Below, one piece after another: positions 6,891-10,628 of a stretch of DNA of 10,628 nt. How positions within the stretch are numbered: position 1 is the stretch's first letter; every line of letters starts with the position of its first letter. Made by a program: the position numbers and the translations under genes. The stretch comes from Promicromonosporaceae bacterium (GTDB taxonomy: Bacteria; Actinomycetota; Actinomycetes; Actinomycetales; Cellulomonadaceae). The DNA lies in contig WRIF01000028.1 in NCBI GenBank assembly GCA_009782865.1, positions 1-10,628 on the forward strand, in the 5' to 3' direction. The notes under the pieces were generated by a model. The model saw nothing but the letters and a program-made list of their open reading frames with translations. It searched no databases and had not been told where the DNA came from.

Positions 6891-7739
6891 TTAGCGGGCG
6901 TGACGCGGGCGGTACTTCTCGCCCTGGTTGTTTGAGCCGAAGATCAGGCGTCCCGATCCGATTCCGGCCAGTACCGCCCCGGTGAAGAGGGCGGCCCAGA
7001 TGGGCAGCCCCGCCTCGATGGGGTCGGCGGTCAGGTGCAGCACCCCGGCGGCCTCTGGGTCTTCGATCCGCTGCGCGGTGACCAGCAGGCGGTGGGAGTT
7101 GACGCCATAGGGGGTGCAGGTGAACAGGGTGAGCAGATCCTCACCGTCTTCAATAGTTAGGTACTCCAGGTAGTCGCCGGGCAGCACCACCGTCAGGCGA
7201 GTGACCTCGTAGAACAGGGTCCGGCCGGGAACCGTGACGATGATCACGTCGCCCAGTCCAACATCGATCAACCGGTTAAACAGGCGCGCATTCGGCAGGC
7301 CGGTGTGCGCGGTGATCACCGCATGGGTGCTCTCCCCGCCCACCGGCAGGGAGGTGGCCGGGTGATGGCCGGCCGCCCGGTCAAGCACCAGGTCGGAGAC
7401 GCCGTGGAAGACGGCGATCGCCAGGTCGATGCTCGGCACATTGATCTGTGCCATGACGTTCGAGTCACCGACCCGCAACTGCTCGTAATACCCCTCAGGG
7501 GTGTGGCCTTCCCGGGCCAGCAGCTCGTTGTGCGCCTCGGCGGCGGCCAGCAACTCGTTGAACGCATCGGCCCGCTCAAGGAGGGCCTGCGTGTCCTCCT
7601 GCGACATGGCGGCCACGGCCTCGACGAATCGCTCCATCTCGGAGGACTGGGCGCGCACGTTGAACCAGTTGGCGGCCTGAGGGTAAAGCCCCAGCCCAGC
7701 GCTGATCGTGATCAGCAACACCCATACCAGTTTGCGCAC
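6891..7739 (-). CDS. srtC: Class C (pilin-polymerising) sortase
   Basis: This membrane transpeptidase cleaves the LPXTG-type signal of pilins and joins the threonine to the pilin-motif lysine of the next subunit. Of its 282 residues, an N-terminal membrane helix covers about 4-20. The sortase barrel (about 95-225) holds catalytic His145 in ITAHTGLP, Cys208 in TLFTCTPYG and Arg217 in NSHRLLV. A second membrane helix (about 246-264) and a basic tail close the protein, the two-helix layout typical of class C. SLPVGGESTHAVITAH and TPYGVNSHRLLV match the class closely. The segment where class C enzymes carry the active-site lid motif Asp-Pro-Trp/Phe reads AREGHTPEGYYEQL, so that motif is absent. 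The GTG start has AGGA eight bases upstream. It begins 39 bases after the major pilin and ends 15 bases before the minor pilin, consistent with one operon. The class call is firm; the symbol is generic. Confidence 0.95.
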   Translation of the reverse strand: MRKLVWVLLITISAGLGLYPQAANWFNVRAQSSEMERFVEAVAAMSQEDTQALLERADAFNELLAAAEAHNELLAREGHTPEGYYEQLRVGDSNVMAQINVPSIDLAIAVFHGVSDLVLDRAAGHHPATSLPVGGESTHAVITAHTGLPNARLFNRLIDVGLGDVIIVTVPGRTLFYEVTRLTVVLPGDYLEYLTIEDGEDLLTLFTCTPYGVNSHRLLVTAQRIEDPEAAGVLHLTADPIEAGLPIWAALFTGAVLAGIGSGRLIFGSNNQGEKYRPRHAR

Positions 7740-7778
7740 GCGCCCAGTCCTAATCCGTAGCTACCAAGACACCCAAGA

Positions 7779-9323
7779 TCAGGCGTTGCTGGCCTTCTTC
7801 TTGCGGCCACCGATGGCCAGCAGGGCGGCGGTACCCATGACCACCAGCGAGCCGATACCAAAGATCGTTGCACCCATGCCACCGGTGATCGGCAGCTGGA
7901 AGCCGGCGTTGGAGGCCACGTTGTTCACGTTCACCACCGTGTCCGGGTTCGGGTTCTCGGTGGTACCGATCACCATCGTCACCGAGACCGGCTCCACCAA
8001 CAGGGTGTAGCCAGGGGCGGCAACCGTCTCAACCAGCCAGAAGGTGGCGCCCTGGGCCAGGCCAGGAATCCGGAAGGTACCGTCGGCGTCGGTGGTCCAG
8101 GAGCTGACAACGTTGGGGGCTTCGCCCATCGTGATCGGGTTGTCCTGAGCCAGGGCGTCGGCCTCGGTGCGGAACAGCTGGAAGGTGGCACCGGCCAGGC
8201 GCGCGGGGGTCTCACCGGACAGCGAGTACTTGTTGAGCACCAGGTCGCCACGGCGCAGCAGCGGGATCTCGGGGGTACCGGTACCCGGGCCGTTCTCACA
8301 CAGCGGGAAGTCCGGGTGCGACGGGGGGCAGGCCGCCACGTTGTCTTCCCAGTCGGACGAGGGGTCGTTGACAAACAGGAAGGCACGGTTGGTGATGTCG
8401 CCATCACCCAGGTCCCTCACCTCGGTGTCCAGGAGAATCTCCACGAACGCACCGGCGCCGGCGGCGTTCAGCAGGTCCAGGCCGGCCTCGGTGAAGGTCC
8501 AGGTGAGAACCTCACGGGTCACCGCGTCCTCGCCGACACCCTGGGTGACGGTGGTCTCGGTCAGGGTAACGTCGCCGGGCACGGCCAACGGGGTCTGGTT
8601 CTCCCCCTCGAACAGGTACAGGGCGGCCGAGTCAAAGGACAGGCGGTGGTCCAGGGCGTCCTGGATGCGGAAGTCGGTCAGCGGCTGGTCGGCCGGGGTG
8701 TCCGGCACATCGGCGCGGATGGTCCAGGTCACGATGTCACCGACGGCGATCACGTCAACGTCGGACGGGGCCGACTTGGTGATGCCATAGTCACCCGACT
8801 TCGGGTAGGCCCACACGTCCCACAGCCACGGGCCCTCTCCCTCAACTGCGGGGTGGGCCGGGTTGCGGAACGGCATGGTGACCAGGAACGGGTTCGGGGC
8901 CATCTGCTGATAGGGCATGTTGTCAACCAGCACCACGAACGCCCCCATAGGCAGGTTCGGGAACGACGCCACGCCATCGGCGTCGGTGGTCAAGGTGGCG
9001 TGGGCGGTGAGGCCCGCCACGGACGGCACGGCCGGGGCCACGGCGGCCAGGGCTTCCCAGCCGGCGTTGGTAGCCAGGTTGAAGTCCGGCAGCAGGTAGA
9101 TCCGCACGGTGGCGCCCGGCACCCCGTTGGTGATGTTCGGGATCTGCAGCCCGTTGTTGGTGTCACCGGTGGCCGGGGCCTCCGTGACGACGACGTTCAG
9201 GGTGCCCGTGCCACCAGCAGGGGGCAGGACGTTGGCCGACGCGATGGGCGCGACGACCGCGGTGGCGGCGAGGGCCGCGACCGCGAGGCTCGCCAGGGAG
9301 GCGAGGCGGTACTTGAGTTTCAC
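7779..9323 (-). CDS. Major SpaA-type pilin (isopeptide-forming fimbrial subunit)
   Basis: This 514-residue protein is the shaft subunit of the pilus. A signal peptide covers about 1-30 (basic MKLKYR, hydrophobic core, APIASA). The N-terminal D1 domain (about 38-175) ends in the pilin motif WLWDVWAYPK, whose Lys175 is the expected acceptor for intersubunit bonds. The D2 domain (about 180-320) has the features of the fimbrial isopeptide D2 family: Lys183 in GITKSA, acidic residues near 217-222, and Asn312 in DITNRAF. Cys332 and Cys342 could form a disulfide loop. The C-terminal CnaB domain (about 358-470) has LVLNKYSLSG (Lys365), the E box FWLVETVAAPGY (Glu432) and Asn467/468. LPITG (477-481), a membrane helix and GGRKKKASNA complete the sorting signal. 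Length and domain order match SpaA/FimA-type shaft pilins. The GTG start is supported by GAAAGG seven bases upstream. It is the first gene of the locus, behind a long upstream region. Confidence 0.94.
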   Translation of the reverse strand: MKLKYRLASLASLAVAALAATAVVAPIASANVLPPAGGTGTLNVVVTEAPATGDTNNGLQIPNITNGVPGATVRIYLLPDFNLATNAGWEALAAVAPAVPSVAGLTAHATLTTDADGVASFPNLPMGAFVVLVDNMPYQQMAPNPFLVTMPFRNPAHPAVEGEGPWLWDVWAYPKSGDYGITKSAPSDVDVIAVGDIVTWTIRADVPDTPADQPLTDFRIQDALDHRLSFDSAALYLFEGENQTPLAVPGDVTLTETTVTQGVGEDAVTREVLTWTFTEAGLDLLNAAGAGAFVEILLDTEVRDLGDGDITNRAFLFVNDPSSDWEDNVAACPPSHPDFPLCENGPGTGTPEIPLLRRGDLVLNKYSLSGETPARLAGATFQLFRTEADALAQDNPITMGEAPNVVSSWTTDADGTFRIPGLAQGATFWLVETVAAPGYTLLVEPVSVTMVIGTTENPNPDTVVNVNNVASNAGFQLPITGGMGATIFGIGSLVVMGTAALLAIGGRKKKASNA

Positions 9324-9330
9324 TTGATTG

Positions 9331-9336
9331 CCTTTC
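9331..9336 (-). promoter_or_regulatory. Ribosome binding site of the major pilin
   Basis: GAAAGG seven bases before the GTG at 9323 fixes this start, which is also the one that gives a complete, basic-headed signal peptide. Confidence 0.7.
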
Positions 9337-9346
9337 GAGCTCGGTA

Positions 9347-9361
9347 ACTACGAGGCGTAGT
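9347..9361. repeat. Inverted repeat in the major pilin leader
   Basis: ACTACG (9347-9352) and CGTAGT (9356-9361) are perfect 6-base arms around AGG. The element ends ten bases upstream of the ribosome binding site, so it could be an operator overlapping the transcription start or a small RNA hairpin affecting translation. It is short enough to be chance. Confidence 0.4.
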
Positions 9362-9405
9362 GTTCTCGGGGTTGCCAGCAGCAACACCGCGGGGCGGCCC
9401 GGAAA

Positions 9406-9483
9406 ACACTTGCGCGGCAGAAGTTTGCCGAAGGACACTTGTCACCGCAAATCTCAGTCAATCTGTATCAGGCCGGATACTTG
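9406..9483 (-). repeat. Three CAAGTRT motifs upstream of the major pilin
   Basis: On the minus strand CAAGTGT occurs at 9406-9412 and 9435-9441, and CAAGTAT at 9477-9483. Two copies are preceded by GGTGAC (directly abutting in one, with five bases between in the other) and two are preceded by GCG. Starts are 29 and 42 bases apart. They may be binding sites for a regulator of the pilus genes; no known consensus is matched. Confidence 0.35.
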
Positions 9484-9591
9484 CGCAGGTCACCGGGCAA
9501 AATGAGGGCCTGTGCGGCCGAGACGGAGGCAGCCGAGCCGAGATTTGTCCGCAGAAGATTGGTGTCACGGCGCCAGATGATGCATGGGGCC

Positions 9592-9630
9592 GTGCTAGTA
9601 CGGATGCGGACGGTGTACTAGCCCGGATGC
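9592..9630. promoter_or_regulatory. Tandem 16-base repeats forming a CTAG-centred inverted repeat
   Basis: The + strand has GTGCTAGTACGGATGC at 9592-9607 and GTACTAGCCCGGATGC at 9615-9630: 13 of 16 bases match, with a period of 23 bases, about two helical turns. The same stretch also contains a perfect inverted repeat, GCTAGTAC at 9594-9601 and GTACTAGC at 9615-9622, separated by 13 bases. Such an arrangement suits a dimeric regulator such as a LuxR-type response regulator. It lies about 270-310 bases upstream of the major pilin start. No protein is shown to bind it. Confidence 0.5.
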
Positions 9631-9771
9631 GAGCGGCCGCGAGGGGCCGCCGCGACCGTCGGACTGGCCGATTGTGCTCCTTCGCGGCAACCCGGCCCCG
9701 ACGGCGGAAAGCGCCGCGCCTCGACGGGAATTATCACGCCCGATAGGTGAGGCAAACGGGCAAGACGAAGA

Positions 9772-9815
9772 AGGCCTCCCCTGTCCGGACGGGCGGGCCC
9801 GGACAGGGGAGGCCT
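9772..9815 (-). terminator. Strong intrinsic terminator after the partial LPTTG gene
   Basis: Bases 9772-9788 and 9799-9815 form a perfect 17-bp stem around a 10-base GC-rich loop. In the minus-strand transcript the stem is followed by a modestly U-rich TCTTCGTCTTG. It lies 41 bases past the stop codon at 9857 and separates the upstream gene from the pilus locus. Between stop and stem, GTTTGGGCC occurs twice, 13 bases apart. Confidence 0.85.
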
Positions 9816-9856
9816 GGAGGTTTGGGCCGAAAGTTTGGGCCAGGAGGCTAGGGCCG

Positions 9857-10628
9857 CTAGGCGCGCTGGGCGACCGGCCGGCGCCGAATGGCGAAGGCCC
9901 AGCCGGCGGCCACCGCCAGGAGGGCGGTCATGGCCGCGGTCGCCCAGAGGGTGCCGGCGCCGCCGGTGGTCGGCAGCACGAACGGCACAAAGTCGTCCAC
10001 CACCACCCACCAGTGGTCATCGGCCGTCAGGGGACGGTCGGTGACGGCGCCGCGACCGGTGACGGTCACCTCGGTGCGGTGATGGCGGCTGGTCCCCATG
10101 GCCAGCGTGCCGTCACAGACCCACGCCTCGCCGGGGGCCAGCGGCCCGGTGGGAACCGTGCCGATGGTCAGCGGGGCAGGGCCAGCAGCCAGCGGGTCGG
10201 CCCCGCCACCGGCGGTCGGGGTGACCGAGCAGGAACTCCAGGCGATGGCGGGCCCGTCAATCAGGTTGGCCTGCCAGCCGTCCACCAGCATCGGCTCGGT
10301 GCCGGTGTTGGTGATGGTCAGCGTCACGGGGATCGGGTTTGGCAGGTGGGCGGGGTCCACCCACTGCCCGTCACCCACGCCGGTCGGCGGCAGCGGAGAC
10401 GTGAGCACGGCGTCCAGTCCGACGCGCAGCCGCACGGCCCCGGCATCCACGAACGTGGTCTGGTCCTCGCGGATGGTCACGTCCCGGACCCAGCCCTGGG
10501 CGTCGGCATCCGAGTCGTAGCGGCTCGCGTAGTACGCCACGTTCGAGGGCGTGGTGAAGACCAGCGCCACGTCGGCGGGCACGGTGACCCCGCCGAGGTC
10601 AAAGTGAACATCCACCGAGCCGACCGGG
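9857..10628 (-). CDS. Partial LPTTG surface protein, paralogue of the RCC1 protein C-terminus
   Basis: About 256 C-terminal residues of a cell-wall protein; the frame is open to the window edge, so the start and most of the protein are outside. The visible part begins within an SdrD-B-like domain (VDVHFDLGG), continues through YYASRYDSDADAQGW and a beta-sandwich with TLTITNTGTEP, and ends with LPTTG (encoded at 9962-9976), a hydrophobic segment and IRRRPVAQRA. Nearly every segment aligns with the end of the RCC1 protein, at roughly 80% identity. Whether the hidden part also carries RCC1 repeats cannot be seen here. A GTG at 10615 is in frame but is internal: the homology continues upstream of it (PVGSVDVHF against PAGSVDVHF). 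A strong terminator follows, so this is a separate transcription unit from the pilus locus. Confidence 0.92.
   Translation of the reverse strand, partial: PVGSVDVHFDLGGVTVPADVALVFTTPSNVAYYASRYDSDADAQGWVRDVTIREDQTTFVDAGAVRLRVGLDAVLTSPLPPTGVGDGQWVDPAHLPNPIPVTLTITNTGTEPMLVDGWQANLIDGPAIAWSSCSVTPTAGGGADPLAAGPAPLTIGTVPTGPLAPGEAWVCDGTLAMGTSRHHRTEVTVTGRGAVTDRPLTADDHWWVVVDDFVPFVLPTTGGAGTLWATAAMTALLAVAAGWAFAIRRRPVAQRA
9860..10628. repeat. Long direct repeat, copy B (3' end of upstream LPTTG gene)
   Basis: This matches 2114-2880 in the same orientation, about 7.75 kb away, with identical blocks of 52 and 73 bases. Identity extends to codon third positions in these blocks, which suggests recent duplication or ongoing gene conversion more than protein-level constraint alone. 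The repeat runs off the window edge. Confidence 0.85.

Larger units (their letters stand above)
9324..9771. other. Gene-free region upstream of the pilus locus
   Basis: This region of about 450 bases has no reading frame with a ribosome binding site or recognisable protein on either strand. It holds the elements listed separately (tandem repeats at 9592-9630, CAAGTRT motifs, leader inverted repeat) and must contain the major pilin promoter, which I cannot place with confidence. GATAAT at 9730-9735 (minus strand) resembles a -10 element but lacks a good -35 and would imply a leader of about 400 bases. A GCGGCC/GGCCGC hairpin lies at 9633-9650. Confidence 0.6.

Noticed and set aside
7740..7778. 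GTAGCTAC palindrome between the major pilin and sortase genes as a processing or attenuation hairpin
   Set aside because: An 8-base palindrome cannot form a stable RNA hairpin with a loop, and no longer stem is visible in the 39-base gap.
9371..9385. GTTGC/GCAAC inverted repeat upstream of the major pilin
   Set aside because: Only five-base arms around five bases; too short to separate from chance.
9434..9443. GACA/TGTC half-palindrome as an operator
   Set aside because: Four-base arms only, and better explained as part of the CAAGTGT motif counted separately.
9360..9746. Plus-strand open frame of 128 codons in the gene-free region
   Set aside because: Arg-rich, no recognisable motif, no ribosome binding site, and it covers the repeat elements. 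More likely chance in GC-rich DNA.
1..10628. Mobile elements, tRNA/rRNA genes, CRISPR arrays
   Set aside because: No transposase or integrase, no cloverleaf or rRNA sequence, and no regularly spaced short repeats were seen. The long repeats are the ends of paralogous genes.

Overview
The window is GC-rich DNA (roughly two thirds G+C by eye). Every supportable gene lies on the minus strand, so transcription runs from high to low coordinates. The gene content is that of a Gram-positive, high-GC actinobacterium: LPXTG-anchored surface proteins, a class C sortase, SpaA-type pilins with WxxxVYPK pilin motifs, and a NarL/LuxR two-component pair. Pilin family and gene order point to Actinomycetaceae or Corynebacterium-like relatives. 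I cannot name the genus from sequence alone.

Layout in the direction of transcription. (1) 10628-9857: the C-terminal part of a large LPTTG surface protein whose start is outside the window, closed by a strong hairpin terminator (9772-9815). (2) 9856-9324: about 530 bases without a gene, holding the terminator, a pair of tandem 16-base repeats that also form an inverted repeat (9592-9630), three copies of a CAAGTRT motif, and a small inverted repeat just before the pilin ribosome binding site. (3) 9323-2111: a four-gene pilus locus consisting of major pilin (LPITG), class C sortase, small second pilin (LPVTG), and a 1215-residue LPTTG protein with seven RCC1 repeats. (4) 2017-129: a LuxR-type response regulator overlapping a NarL-type sensor histidine kinase, followed by a hairpin at 81-110.

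How the genes fit together. The order major pilin, sortase, small pilin, large pilin is the same as spaA-srtA-spaB-spaC of Corynebacterium diphtheriae. By that analogy the sortase would polymerise the major pilin through its pilin-motif lysine, the small pilin would be the wall-anchoring base, and the RCC1 protein would be the tip adhesin. The two-component pair directly downstream is a candidate regulator of the locus; that link is inferred from position only.

The points most worth a second look are: the complete seven-bladed RCC1 propeller placed where pilus tip adhesins usually carry vWA or other adhesive domains; the near-duplicate C-termini of the RCC1 protein and the upstream partial protein, which put long direct DNA repeats on either side of the pilus genes; a class C sortase with no visible DPW/DPF lid motif; and the structured, unusually long region upstream of the major pilin.
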